The notes: generated by a model from the letters alone, not told the origin. DNA of 64,000 nucleotides from Halichondria panicea (GCF_963675165.1 NC_087393.1:1-64000), one strand, 5' to 3'. Counted from the stretch's first letter, positions 36,601 to 48,043 are shown. Program-made: numbers and translations.

Positions 36601-38826
36601 TCCTCCCACGCTATCAGGAGAGGACACCACCTTTAACCTCTGACCTCACTCTCTCCATACGAGTCACTAAGAGACGCAGGAAGATTGCTGTAGACAAGAC
36701 TGCTTATCCACAACACAGCACAAACTTGCATTCTGACCTATGGGTACATACGTATCGACCTTTGACCTGTGATGAGGTGTGTGGTAATGCCGAGAGCTGC
36801 TCTTACCTCTACCAATGGTTGACTAACCATGTCCAGTGCTGTAGGGATGACTATGAGGAAGATCCAACCAATGCATTGCTATTATATGGACCACCTGGTT
36901 CTGGCAAGACTGCTGCAGTCTATGCTGTAGCATCACAACTGGGCATTAGAGTAAGCCCCTCACACCTTCACAAACACCCACACACCCTCACAGGTTCACG
37001 AGGTCAATTGCTCTTCTCTGAGGGACAAAGGAAATCTTTTATCTGTTCTCAAAGAAGCAACTCTATCTCATCAAGTGGTCGGTATTTCCATAGCAACATC
37101 TTCTGTGATTCTGATAGAAGAAGTAAGGCTAAAGTTTATAGCGTAGTGTTGACCTTTGAACTCCCAGGCTGACGTGGTGTTCCCTGCAGACAGAGGATTC
37201 TGGTCCACTATTGAAGATCTATTGCACACAACCAAAAGACCCTTCATTCTGACTGCTCACGGTGAGTAGTACATCGGTACATGATGCATGGTGACACCTT
37301 CCCTACAGACGAATGGTTGCCACTAGACACACCTTACACTAGCATCACCTTCACAAGACCACCAAAGGTAAGCGCTCCCACACCCATCCACTCCACACAC
37401 ATCCGCCCACGCACATGTGTAGGAGGAGCTCTCAGTTCATTTGCAAGCGCTGGCTCTTTGTCACAACGTAAACCTCTCGTCAGAAGCAGCCAATCAGATT
37501 GCAGAATCTCTAAATTGTGATATCCGACGAGCATTCAATTATCTGCAACTATGGCTTTGTTGGTCTCCTAGCAACCTGCCGATGTTGCCTAGTAACAGTT
37601 TCATACCGCCCCCTCAATATGACACCGCGTGTGATGTGGATATACTAAGTCCTCACGCTCGTGTGCGTGGGTGGTGGTGTGTCACTCCTATGGATTCCCT
37701 GTGTGATGACGTTAGGGAGGCACGAACTTGTGAGGGTGTGGAGAGTGTGTGGGCGGATCTAACAACACGAACCAGCTATCCCTCACACTCAAGGTATGTG
37801 TGTAGTGTGTAGGTGTGTGTGTGTGTGTGCGTGCCTGCACTGATGACACACTGACAGGGTTGTGTGGAATGAGTGGGCAGAGAGAGTGTCTCAATGCCTC
37901 CCACACCACCGAGTCCTCTCACGAGTTGCCATGGTTACTGATGTTCTACCCTTGATCAGAGTCATATGCAATACAGAGCTGCAAAGAAAGACAACAAATA
38001 CAAAAAGAAGGTGAATGGCACTGTGGCAGGCATTGTTTTGATAGCTAAAGTTGTGAGCCCTTAGGTACCGTATTCACCCGAATTACCGGGACACAAAAAA
38101 ATACTTACAGCTTGCAGTGTCCCTTGGAATAGAGCAAGAAAAATTACGTTAAAGTCGAAGTGTCCCTTGTGTTAGGGTGTCCCATAGTAATTAGAACGAA
38201 TATTTCCCCATTTAAGGTACGTACACGGCCTCGATTCCAGGCCGAGGCTAGCTCTGCAGCTAAAATGTCTTTCGTGCAGTTTAGAAGCTGTGTACGCGGG
38301 TTCCATGTCTACAAAGGTGTCTTCAACCGGCAGTGACATATTACGGTGCCAGAGAGTAGAATCCAGAGAGTTCTAAGAGTTTTGAGTCTCTATCGAGCTA
38401 ACATGCTCTTTATCGTTCTAATTAGATCGGGACGTCTAAAAATATTTACATTTCCTGTTGTTCCTTAATATAGAGTGAAAAAAATTACGTAAGTCCGAAG
38501 TGTCCCTAGAATAGAGTGTCCCGGTAATTCGGGTGAATACGGTAACGTTGATTCAATGTCAAACTTTTCAAATGATGTGCAAATTTTGTCATGGCCTTGG
38601 ATCATGGACTGTAGATACTCCATATATGGTGTGGCCAAATTGTGTTAGGAATGTTCAAAACAAAGCACTCTTTAATTGATAGCTATAGTTCTACAATAAA
38701 TTATTGCGATTCAGATAATAAATATTATTGGTGTTAATGTTTTCTCTGCCCCCCAGGTTCACCCACTACCTCAAGCAGACTGACATCGTGAAGTCTGATC
38801 TGATGAAACCCCCCCAACTATCATGA
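33677..38826 (+). CDS. ATAD5: ATAD5/Elg1, PCNA-unloading AAA+ ATPase, compact form
   Basis: Large subunit of the RFC-like complex that removes PCNA from DNA. Model: 33677-33679, 33722-34045, 36579-36950, 36994-37122, 37168-37261, 37309-37367, 37423-37793, 37858-38010, 38757-38826; about 524 residues, all in phase. LITAFFKPL near the N terminus resembles ATAD5's first motif and a PCNA-binding type. Core: LWVHTYRPLTCDEVCGN, Walker A GPPGSGKT (213-220), Walker B-like VILIEEADVVF, then TTKRPFILTAHDEWLP and NCDIRRAFNYLQLW, the ATAD5 signature; C-terminal RFTHYL. Human ATAD5 is 1844 residues, so most of the N-terminal region is absent here or hidden in the 2.5-kb intron. That intron seems to start with GC (CAA/GCAAGT at 34046), the only in-phase join found. 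The first ATG is uncertain. Confidence 0.85.
34262..35500. repeat. Dispersed inverted-repeat family, about four tandem copies in ATAD5 intron
   Basis: Units of about 300-350 bp share GTTGAACATCTTTCAACAGC, CATAACTTGAGTACAGTTGA, ACCTTTCAAATGATGTGTTT, GGGCCCTAATTTGTCATTTT, CGGCCTCGGACCATGGGCTA and GCTTTCAGAAAATCATAAAA. Within a unit TTTTCTGAAAGCTTAG and CTAAGCTTTCAGAAAA are inverted, so each unit can fold into a long hairpin. The same family occurs in RPTOR intron 11 and BFAR intron 1. No frame and no transposase. Confidence 0.88.
35527..35629. mobile_element. MITE-like foldback element, 103 bp
   Basis: 32-bp arms starting TTGACTGGTTGACTAGTAAT (35527) and ending ACTAGGCAACCAGTCAA (35629), two mismatches between arms, loop of about 40 bp. 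In the long ATAD5 intron. Confidence 0.75.
36392..36524. mobile_element. MITE-like foldback element, 133 bp
   Basis: 38-bp arms, TTAGACACTGTTTAGGAAGT and ACTTCCTAAACAGTGTCTAA at the ends, with one mismatch. The ends suggest a TTA/TAA target duplication. In the long ATAD5 intron just upstream of its third coding exon. Confidence 0.82.
38068..38542. mobile_element. MITE with TA target duplication, about 475 bp
   Basis: Perfect 27-bp terminal inverted repeats, starting CCGTATTCACCCGAATTACC and ending in its reverse complement, flanked by TA on each side (38066 and 38543). TA duplication fits the Tc1/mariner superfamily. Inside, GTGTCCC motifs are repeated near both ends. No transposase frame. 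In ATAD5 intron 8. Confidence 0.85.
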
Positions 38827-38978
38827 CATGACATATATTATATTATATACTATTTCAGTTTCACTTTTATTGAATTGTTGTGCTTTTGACATGTACATGA
38901 TGCCACATTATAATGTTCCGTTAGTTAGATTAAACTCGGATTATCTGCTAGGGGGTGTGTGTGCTGATCATTAAAATA

Positions 38979-40317
38979 ATGGCTGCTGGAGAGATCTCGA
39001 TACGCACGGACAAGGGGACGTACATAGGAGGGGACACTATCTACGGGTAAGCTCTATAGTGAGCAGTGCTTATTAGTATACTTCCCCTCCTATAGATCAG
39101 TGTATGTGTGTCTTCCTGAGCCTACCCCTTGTCGATGTCTGAGGCTGCAGATAAGAGGATATGAAATCAGTGAATATGACTACCAATATGTTGAGGTGTC
39201 AGGAGAGGACACATTCACACCACGTGTGGGACAACGTAAGGCAAAGAAAGATCTAGTGAGAGCAGACGTCAAGTTAGCTGAGAATCAAGGTACCCTATTG
39301 TAGCAGTGCTGGTGTGTGTGATGACCAGTGTATGTACAGGAGGTCTGTCTGCTGGCTGTTACGCTTATCCATTCCAGTATCAACTGCCTCACAACCTACC
39401 AGGTAGGCACATTAGGGGGGGTGCTCTATAGTTGACCTTTGACCTGCCACCCTGAAGGTGTGTTCCACTGCCGTCATGAAGACCAAGACTCTGGGCGTGT
39501 GTGGGAGGCTGTCATCAAATATTCCATTGGAGCTTTCATTGACAACTCTGGCTTCCCTCTAGAGCCTCGACTAGCAGTAAGTCCCACTCCCACACCACAC
39601 ATATGCCCACACACGCCCACACAGGGGGAGACTCCGCTGGTTGTGTTGGAGGGCCCAGAATGTCAGAGTAGTACTACTAGTCAACCTGACACACAAACTG
39701 CCTCTGGTTCAGTTAGAACCTTCTTCTGTATTCATCGAGGGGACATTCTCCTCAGCTCAACGTAAGCTACCGCCCACACACTCACTCTCACACTGTACCA
39801 CACACTCACTCGTATACCACCCACACACTCACTCTCACTGTGTACCACCCCCTCCCCACACACTCACTGACTTGTGTGTAGGATTGATAAAACTGTGTAT
39901 CAACCACACCAGTCAATAGCTATATCTGTGAATATCAATAATCAAGCTGCAGTAGATGTACTGGGTGCTACAGTCAAGGTTAGTGTCACCATGCAACAGA
40001 ATTATGCTGTATGTATTGTGTGCAGTTGATTCGAGTGATTAAGTTGCTTGGAGTGGACAAGAGTAGAGGAGAGGAAGAGTTGGATGCTCACACTGTATTG
40101 GACACTATAGTGGAAACATGTCCAGAGACTTGTTCTAAGAACAATACTAGAGTATGGTAAGCATTGTGTGTGTGTGTGTGTGCTTACATGTGCTACCAGT
40201 AAGGTAACGCTGCACTTGGACCAGCTGAACAGTGAGAGATGTGCAATCACAGCTCCTTCAACATCAGGTTCCCTAGTCAAGGTGATCACACACCCACAAC
40301 CCACACACACACACACA

Positions 40318-40375
<58 letters not shown>

Positions 40376-40724
40376 GTACCTATGTGGTTGATGTGGATGT
40401 CCATGTACCCTGGGCCCCAGATATTGAAGTGAGGCAGCCCCTACTCATTACCCCAGCTCCCAACCATGTGGTCAGTCTTTTAGCCCCCCCCCCCCCCCAC
40501 CCCCTACACTGATACCCCCCTTCTGTATTATAGTGGGAGAGGTGGTCTCCTCCTGACTGGGTGCAAGACTGTCAGACTGTTGATGTTACAGGAATGCTCT
40601 CTGTCCCACCGGATATACTCAGTAAGCCTGTACTGTGTGTGTGTGTGGTGTGTTATTGACCTCTGACCTCTGTACAGCCTCGCAGTCCTTCTCAGGGATA
40701 CCAGGATTCCAACCACTCATTTAA
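38979..40724 (+). CDS. Alpha-arrestin (arrestin-domain-containing protein)
   Basis: Trafficking adaptor of the arrestin fold. Eleven exons: 38979-39046, 39096-39289, 39340-39402, 39458-39576, 39625-39761, 39882-39978, 40026-40156, 40200-40281, 40375-40470, 40534-40621, 40678-40724; 373 residues. N-domain: ISIRTDKGTYIGGDTIYGSV, QIRGYEISEYDY, CYAYPFQYQLPHNLPGVFHC and VIKYSIGAF. C-domain: IDKTVYQPHQSIAISVNINN, SLVKCTYVVDVDVHVPWAPD and the final IPGFQPLI. These are the usual arrestin landmarks (gain-of-turn, PF-F-LP segment, C-domain opening). I see no PPxY motif, which most ARRDC proteins have for NEDD4 ligases, so the exact subfamily is unclear. Confidence 0.85.
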
Positions 40725-41060
40725 AGACCCCCCACTTGACCCTTTACCCCCCCACCCCCACCCAGTATTTGGACTGTAACTTATTTTTTATTTTTTATGA
40801 CATTTTTTATTCGTACATGTAGATCTATATAGTAATTTGTTTGAACTTATGGATTGCAGTGCACTTGCAACTGAAAGCAACTACAATGGTCTTTATCAAC
40901 CATCGTTATTTTAGAGACAGTGCGGCCTGGGATCAAGCAATTTTACACATGAAGGGAAATCCCCTTGCCACAAGCTGAGATAGGGTATTCCCCTTCACTT
41001 TGCTATCGCTGTCTGACGTCATCAATAATCGTACATCAACACAAAGCTAGCTTTACGACC
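40725..41060. other. Intergenic region before MKK3/6
   Basis: Contains CGGCCTGGGATCAAG at about 40923, a half-copy of the CTCGATCCCAGGCC element, and GCTAGC-like AAGCTAGCTTTACG just before the start codon of the kinase. Confidence 0.45.
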
Positions 41061-42797
41061 ATGCCTACCAGTAAGTCAGTCACTGTGTCTGTGTGTGTGT
41101 CTGTATGCCTTATTCTGTTATAGGGAAGCTAGCTCTGAAAGGCGCAGGTCTCAAAGTAGACATAGAGCCAACACCACAGCCTCAACAAGTGGACATAGTG
41201 TGAGTGTGCCCCCCCCCCCCCCCCCCTATGTGTACCCCCCCATGTGTGCCCCCTTACATCACCCCCTTCCCTGTACAGTCCTGCTGGTGTGGGGGACAAG
41301 GCAATCCTGACTATAGGATCAGAGGTGTGTACTCTGTTAGATCCTGGTACGTGGTGTGTGTTCAGCTTTCTCTCTACTGTAGACATTTGAGTGTGCGGCT
41401 GAGGACCTTGTTGACCTTTGTGAACTCGGACGTGGTGCTTATGGAGTGGTCAATAAAACACAGCACAGACTCACAGGCACCATCATGGCAGTCAAGGTGA
41501 CCCACACCACTGCACTACCTCTGTCTGTGCTAGTAGTCATTTGGTAGCTATCTTTGAGGGCCCATAGTTTGTGTTCAGATTGTCCAATTTTAATAGCTTT
41601 CAGAGTTACATTTTTAATGGTGTGCTTAGATTCACATGCCTGTACTGATTGTGTGCAGAGGATACGCGCGACAGTGGACACTGAGGAGAGGAAGAGATTG
41701 TTGATGGATCTCAATGTGTCCATGATGGCCAAGAGTTGTCCCTACACTGTCACCTTCTATGGAGCTCTCTTCAGAGAGGTACGCCCACACACTACACACA
41801 CTCTCACACCTCACACAACACACAGGGAGATGTGCTCATATGTATGGAGCTCATGGACAAGTCTCTACGTCAGCTGTATGATCTGGTGTATGGCACACTC
41901 CACTCTTCCATACCTGAGCCTGTCATTGGGATTATAGCATTGTCTGTGAGTGTTGTGCACACGCTACCTCATCACATGACTTAATGTTGTTATGGTTATA
42001 TGCAGGTCATGAAGGCGCTGCATTTCCTTAAGTTCCAACTCCAAGTCATGCACAGAGGTATATCCCGCCCCCACACACTCACACTGCATGTACCTGCCCC
42101 CCCCCACACACACACACACACACACCCCTCCAGATGTGAAACCCTCCAACATTCTTATCAACCGAGGTGGTGAAATCAAACTCTGTGATTTTGGTATAGC
42201 TGGTGATCTTGTCAACTCGTTCTGTGTCACTCAGATTGGCTGCAAACCATACCTAGCCGTGAGTAAATGCCCCTCCCCTTATTGTCACGCCCCCTATTGT
42301 CACGCCCCCTATATGCAGCCTGAGAGGATCAATCCACCACAAGACAGCAAGGACACACCTGCCAAATATGATGAAAGATCCGATGTGTGGAGCTTTGGCA
42401 TCACAATGGTAAGGAGGTAATGTACTGTTGACCTTTATTTGACCTCTTGAATCCCAGTATGAGCTAGCACTGGGAAAGTTCCCCTATCCACAAAGTATCT
42501 GGAAGAATCCATTTGATCAGCTCAAGTGTGTGGTACATGGTGATCCCCCTCAAGTCCCCTCTGATGCCCCCTTCTCTGATGAGCTCAAGGATTTCGTCCG
42601 ACAATGGTAGGGGAGTGTGGTTCTGATCATCTACTCACTCTTTATTTCCTTCATGTAGTTTAAGCAAGAAAGTCAGCGATCGTCCCAAGTACTCCAAATT
42701 AGTGGAACACCCACTCATTCTGAAAGCTGAGAACATTGACTTTGATATAGGACAGTGGTACAGAGATTTGTGTGACAGTGTACAAACTCAAGAATAG
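41061..42797 (+). CDS. MAP2K6: MKK3/6 dual-specificity MAP2K (p38 activator)
   Basis: MAP kinase kinase upstream of p38. Eleven exons: 41061-41070, 41124-41199, 41279-41324, 41383-41496, 41659-41778, 41826-41945, 42006-42057, 42134-42258, 42319-42408, 42458-42606, 42659-42797; 346 residues. P-loop GRGAYGVV (57-64), catalytic K79 in IMAVK, RIRATVDTEERKRLLMDLNV and SCPYTVTFYGALFREGDV as in MKK3/6, HRD at 175-177, DFG at 195-197, activation loop S205-x3-T209 ahead of GCKPYLAPE (S207/T211 in human MKK6), and PFDQLKCVVHGDPPQ. A single gene presumably represents the ancestor of vertebrate MAP2K3 and MAP2K6. The N-terminal K/R-rich LALKGAGLKVD with downstream hydrophobics could be a p38 docking site. 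Exon 1 has only ten coding bases. Confidence 0.95.
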
Positions 42798-42932
42798 CTA
42801 GAGAATCATTTTTATTTGTGCCACTTCTTATTATTAGAATAACAATTTAGTATGTAGTGAAAAACATTATATGTTGTATACAAAAATTACAAAATTAAAT
42901 AGCTTAGAAATTAAATACACAGAGTAACGTGT

Positions 42933-43193
42933 TCACATAAAGGACATGGATTTGTTGAGTTTGCTGGGGACTTGTGTTGAGGTCATTAGCTCCACTTGCC
43001 TATCACTCTCATCGTCTCTGTAAGGGGCGTGGTTTGGTGATCACATGACACTACCCACACACAATCATGCACTCACTGTGTCTTCTCAAAATGTAGTGTC
43101 CAGAGAAGTTTGTCTCTTTTCTCTACCAATTCCACGAGCTCAGAAATCATTGCCTCCTCTTCCAACCTCTCCACCGCACTCTTAAGGGAATCT

Positions 43194-43235
<42 letters not shown>

Positions 43236-43731
43236 CACATAACACACACACACAGTCAAAAGCTGGCCAAATAAGACCATAATTGAATTCCCTAAATGCT
43301 TTCCTGGGTAGCTCCCTCAGGTATAGTACACATTATTGTTTAGATAGCAGCACATTGTTCTAGGGGCTATCAACACTCACCAGGTTTGGCTAGTCTTGTT
43401 CTTATCTCAATATCAAGAGCTTCGTGTTGTTCCACTAGCTCCAAGTCCTTGAGCTCATACACCAAGTCAGACTCGGTACGTACTAGCATGCTCTTATCAT
43501 TCACCAATCCAAACCACTCCTCCATCAATGTGTCATCAGCCTCCTCCTACAAGGGTCAGAGTACAATCACACCACCATATAATAATTGCACTCTGACCTC
43601 TTTCTGGCGTAGTTGCTGCTCTAGTACCACACCCCTTTCCTCTAGCCTTTCCTGCTCTCTCTCAACATGATCCAACTCTCTCTTGAGTGTGGCCACCCGT
43701 CGTTTACGCTTCTCAACCAGCAGCTCCCCAC

Positions 43732-43774
<43 letters not shown>

Positions 43775-43782
43775 GTGTTAAC

Positions 43783-43818
<36 letters not shown>

Positions 43819-43826
43819 GTGTTAAC

Positions 43827-43912
<86 letters not shown>

Positions 43913-46060
43913 GTTGACTCACCTCTGACTTGCTCCGGCTGACCTCTGTGGGGGGGATTTACTGGGCGTGGGGGAGCTGGTCTTTTGGGCTTGATAGAAC
44001 CTCGTTTTACAGGGACATCTTCATCCTTCTTCTTCCTTGGCGGCTTCACTGGAACAACAGACTCTCCGGACCCAACAAGTGCTGTCTTCTTCACTGGATC
44101 AACTGCTGTTTTCTTCACTGGATCAACTGCTGTTTTCTTCACTGGATCAACTGCTGCTGTTTTCTTCACTGGATCAACTGCTGTCTTCTTCACTGGATCA
44201 ACTGCTGTCTTCTTCACTGGATCAACTGCTGTCTTCTTCACTGGATCAACTGCTGTTTTCTTCACTGGATCAACTGCTGTTTTCTTCACTGGATCAACTG
44301 CTGTCTTCTTCACTGGATCAATTGTTTGTGGTGTTTTAGCACCAATCACTTTGGGTACAGTTTTGGTAGGAGTGATGCTAGCAGTTGGCCTAACCTCTGG
44401 GATACTAGCTGCTGTGACAGTTGGTTTAACTTCATGAATCTTTCTTGTAGTTACAATTGTTTGGATTGGTTTTGTTAGAGCTTCAGAGTCAGTCTTGCTA
44501 GTACTGGTAACTGGTGGTTGAGGTCTGGCTGGGAGGTTGGTAACGTTGGTAACGGGGGAAGGAGGTTTCGTTGGAATAGTGTTTCTTTGTATCTTAGCCA
44601 CCACCGTTTGTTTGGGGGGCACTACACTGACAGTAGCTTGTTTGGGGGGCAACACACTGGCCGTAGCTTGTTTGGGGGGCAACACACTGGCCGTAGCTTG
44701 TTTGGGGGGCACCACACTGGCCGTAGCTTGTTTGGGGGGCACCACACTGGCCGTAGCTTGTTTGGGGGGCACCACACTGGCCGTAGCTTGTTTGGGGGGC
44801 ACCACACTGGCCGTAGCTTGTTTGGGGGGCACCACACTGACAGTAGCTTGTTTGGGGGGCACCACACTGGTCGTAGCTTCTTTGGGGGGCACCACACTGG
44901 CCGTAGTTGCTTCTCTCTGTTGTTTATTAGTAGCCAGTGTCTTTAGTAGCGATGGTAGACCAGCTCTCACTTCACTAGGTATGCTCTTATCATCAGGCTG
45001 CTTTGGTGGGATCTCAGTCGATGCCTCAGGTTTAGTTTTGAATTTCTTGGACCTTTTTGGTTTGATGGGCGCGTCATTGCTTGGGGACAATCCTCGCTCT
45101 GCCATTGTACGTTTAATAGTAGCTTGACGATTAGCTTCACGATAATGTTGCTGACAGTAGAATTTGTTAGTTTCGGTATGAAGCTCATAACTGCCTGGTT
45201 TTAGTGCTACTAAACATGTGCTGCACTTGAAGCATGATCTATGGAACACTCTGTTCTCCACTCCCAGTCTCTCTAACAAGAACACTCTCTCCCCACACAC
45301 TTCACACTCTTCTTTACCCATCGTCCCACGCTTCAGTGTTCCTCCCTCACTCTCATTCGCCTTGTTGAACTTGGACTTGCGGCCCTTATGAACAGCAGTA
45401 GACGCCACTGGTTTAGTTGGACTTGTCTTTACCAGTGGGGGTGGATTGATTTGGCTCGAAGGATGAGTCTTGAATGGTGTGTTTTCTTTGTCTTTGAGGG
45501 ATGGACTGGACATTGCTTTTTTAATTGGTTCAACTTTCGATCGTTTTGGAGATGGAGCAGTTTCGTTAGTTGTGGCAGTTTTAACCCCTTGAGAGCCAGC
45601 CTTCGCTGGAGTCTTGTCCTTGAAGTAGTTGTAGTACAAGGATAGGTAGGTTGCAATGCTGAGTTTGTCAGGTACAGCCAGGGAGACCATGTCCTCTGCA
45701 TCCAACAGTGCAGGAATATCCAGCTCACTCTCAGCCACTGAGAAAGCCTGCAACAAGGTGTGTATCATATCCACAGCTAGCTACTGTGTTATAGTGTCTT
45801 TACCAGTTGATTGTTGTCCAGTACATTCTCCTTACGCAGCTCGTCATAGGGACTGTAGTGGATCATAGTAAGTGAGTGTGTGTGTATGTGCTAGGAGGCA
45901 TCCCTCACATGAGCTCTGGATGATAGCGGTGGATGATGGCACAGAATGCTAGACCACTCTTGAAGGCTGTAGTCATGTTAGTCACCTCCACATCGCGATA
46001 GCCTTGCGTGACATGCTTGGCCCACTCCTGCAGTCCCCTCAGTCCAGTCTTGCGGGCCAT
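42933..46060 (-). CDS. MICALL1: MICAL-like protein (CH-LIM-bMERB), Rab effector
   Basis: Endosomal recycling scaffold. Seven exons (minus): 46060-45909, 45852-45804, 45747-43923, 43731-43598, 43546-43381, 43191-43077, 43017-42933; 841 residues. CH domain at 1-100 (GLRGLQEWAKHVTQGYRDVE, FKSGLAFCAIIHRYHPEL, LDAEDMVSLAVPDKLSIATY); LIM at about 215-272 (CEVCGERVFLLERL .. CFKCSTCLVALKPGSYEL .. FYCQQHY); a low-complexity middle with two coding minisatellites; a Pro-rich PAPPRPVNPP; and a C-terminal bMERB Rab-binding coiled coil (ERLEERGVVLEQQLRQKE, MEEWFGLVNDKSMLVRTESD). No monooxygenase domain, so MICAL-like rather than MICAL. Divergent from SNRPC. Exon 3 (1.8 kb) is by far the largest coding exon in the window. 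Confidence 0.93.
43735..43911. repeat. CA/TG microsatellite in MICAL-like intron 3
   Basis: Three blocks of (CA)n separated by GGGTGTTAACAGTA, filling almost the whole intron between exons 3 and 4. Confidence 0.95.
44082..44325 (-). repeat. Coding minisatellite, 24 bp x 10 (KKTAVDPV)
   Basis: Ten in-frame copies encoding KKTAVDPV, one with an extra Ala, inside MICAL-like exon 3. Copies differ mostly at synonymous sites (TTC/TTT), consistent with selection on the protein. Confidence 0.93.
44608..44907 (-). repeat. Coding minisatellite, 30 bp x 10 (KQATASVVPP)
   Basis: Ten in-frame copies of a ten-residue unit, KQATASVVPP with small variants (KEATTSVVPP, KQATVSVVPP, KQATASVLPP), in MICAL-like exon 3. 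Confidence 0.93.
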
Positions 46061-46237
46061 AGCTGTGTAGTTACAGAGGATACAGTAGATTAACTTAACG
46101 GCATCTAGCTAGCTAGCTAGCTAGCTTGCCTTTATAATGAATTTTAGTGGAGCAATAAATGGGCGTGACGAGAGGGCAAAGGTCATGCCTCATCTTGTGG
46201 GCATTAATTAGAGTCGGAAACAGTACAATTATACATC
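46061..46237. promoter_or_regulatory. Bidirectional promoter, MICAL-like - SNRPC
   Basis: 177 bp between start codons. Contains a (CTAG)n run at about 46104-46126 and ATGGGCGTGACG at about 46158-46169. Confidence 0.6.
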
Positions 46238-46763
46238 ATGCCTAAGTGAGTTACTCGATCCATGCTGTATAATGTGTTTACATTATTCTTGCACTTGCAG
46301 GTATTTCTGCGACTACTGTGACACTCATCTCACTCATGACTCGGTAAGTTTTAACATTCTTGTGTATTGTAATTATATCTTCTGTAGCCTTCTGTACGCA
46401 AGACACACAACTCTGGGCGTAAGCACAAGGACTCAGTGAAGCTCTACTATATGAACTGGCTAGAACAAGAGGCACAAAACATGATGGACTCAGGTAGTAG
46501 CTGTGTTAGCGATTAATGCTGATGACAGTATCTATACAGGTGGATTGATGCGCCCTGGCTTCCCTCCTGGTGGTATGCTCCCTCATCCTGGTATGATCCC
46601 TCCTCCTGGAATGTTTGCCCCACCAATGCCTGGAGGTGAGTAGGAGTGAACTGATGGTGTGTGTTAGTATTGTGCTGTAGGTATGCTTCCCCCTCCTCCC
46701 ATGATGACTGGTCCTCCCATGGCCATGATGCCTCCTCCTACCATTCCTCCTCAACAACAATAA
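46238..46763 (+). CDS. SNRPC: U1 snRNP protein C (SNRPC)
   Basis: U1 snRNP subunit that stabilises pairing with the 5' splice site. Five exons: 46238-46245, 46301-46343, 46388-46493, 46540-46635, 46681-46763; 111 residues. The N-terminal U1-C zinc finger is complete: [20 protein letters not shown]24 and H30 of the C2H2 finger in [16 protein letters not shown]. The tail is Pro/Met/Gly-rich ([17 protein letters not shown]) and ends in PPQQQ, shorter than the 159-residue human protein. Exon 1 carries only eight coding bases. The stop codon overlaps an AATAAA signal (46759-46764). Confidence 0.97.
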
Positions 46764-46764
46764 A
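46759..46764 (+). terminator. AATAAA overlapping the SNRPC stop codon
   Basis: CAACAATAAACT: the TAA stop at 46761-46763 lies inside AATAAA. If used, the 3' UTR would be only 10-30 nt. Confidence 0.45.
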
Positions 46765-46864
46765 CTATTAACTTCCTAGCTTATCAAATTACAGTAGTCT
46801 TTTTGTGTATAATTACAATGTAGTTAATTTCTAAATAAAGCGCACCGCATGTTACTAAGCAACG

Positions 46865-47160
46865 ATGAGTGCTACTGAATCTTCTATTAGTTTGCTTCCT
46901 TCGTATGTGAGGATAATGAGGACATGTCCACCTTCCAAGCAATGGACACTAGTTAAAGAAACAAACATGGAGACAAGAGAACCTTGTGAGATCTGGAGGT
47001 CAGGGGTCAATCACCAGCTACTCAATATGAAGCAACAACTGGTAGGATTGAATGAATGATACACACAGTGACAATTATTGTCTCTCTACAGGCTACAACA
47101 AAACACACTATACGAAGAATTGACGAAAGCATTGCACAAGAAAATAGCAAAAATTCTTGA
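46865..47160 (+). CDS. Small uncharacterised protein, 81 residues
   Basis: Two exons, 46865-47041 and 47092-47160, joined in phase by a canonical GTAGG..CTACAG intron. The middle contains CPPSKQWTLVKETNMETREP and a short helical, possibly coiled C terminus (QQLATTKHTIRRIDESIAQE). No signal peptide, no membrane segment and no domain I recognise. Lies 100 bp after SNRPC and 28 bp from the convergent DCTN5 stop. The intron and the codon-like composition support a real gene, but it could be a 5' or 3' fragment of something longer. Confidence 0.5.
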
Positions 47161-47188
47161 GGTGGATATAATTACCAACGATGTATTA

Positions 47189-48043
47189 CTAACTCTTTTT
47201 AAGTGGTTTAAAATGTTGATAGTAACTCCTTGTTGCTTCCACCATCATATCTTGAGTGCTCTCTAGCAGATCCCTCGACATCATACCTGTATAGACAACC
47301 AAGTGTGTATGAGGGGGGTAGCTGTAGGGGGTGCAAGTATGTGTGGGGGGTAGCTGTGTGTATGGGGGGGTAGCTGTGTGTGTGGGGAAGGTGGTTACCT
47401 GGAGATCCACTGAACACACTGAATGGTGGGACTACAGTTTCTGGAGGAAGTATGGTGTTGTCCTCAATACGACAGCAATCCTTGAGTATGCACGAGCGAG
47501 ACTACAATGACAGTAACACATGAACACTACACACACTCTGACTCACAATGACACAGTTCTTGCCAATTTGAACAAATGACCCAACAGAGGATGCGTTGAT
47601 GATAGAGCCTTCCCCTATGATGACATTGTCCCCTATTTGGAGTGGATAGAAGGCACCTCTGCAGAGTAAGGCAGTTACCGGACAGTACTAATAACACAAC
47701 TCTCCTACCCATGAGATAGTTTCCTGAATGGTGGGGTGATGACAGATCCAGCTTCAATAATACACTGCCTGCCAATGTTGATGTTGGCCAGGTCACCACG
47801 GATAATACAACCAGTCTGAACTATCGTCTGTACAGAGGTGTAGCATCAGAATAGACTCAGGTACAACAAGAGAGAGCCTACCTTGCCATTCAGGACTATA
47901 TTCTTGCTCCCACACAGCACGCATGAGCGACTCACTTTATTACCAGAAGCCTGCAGAAATCCAATAAACACACACACACACTTCTCAATTCTCACCGTTT
48001 CTATGTACTCTGAACTGTCGTAAAACATGTCCATGTCCTCCAT
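47189..48043 (-). CDS. DCTN5: DCTN5 (dynactin p25)
   Basis: Pointed-end subunit of dynactin, the dynein activator. Six exons (minus): 48043-47996, 47950-47882, 47827-47709, 47658-47547, 47501-47399, 47286-47189; 182 residues, same as human. Left-handed beta-helix hexapeptides are evident ([82 protein letters not shown]) followed by [18 protein letters not shown] and the C-terminal helix SYYQHFKPL. Orthology is secure. Divergent from RPTOR. Confidence 0.97.

Noticed and set aside
43930-45127. Plus-strand frames of 100-196 codons opposite the MICAL-like exon
   Set aside because: Antisense shadows of two in-frame coding minisatellites; the minus strand carries the CH, LIM and bMERB domains.
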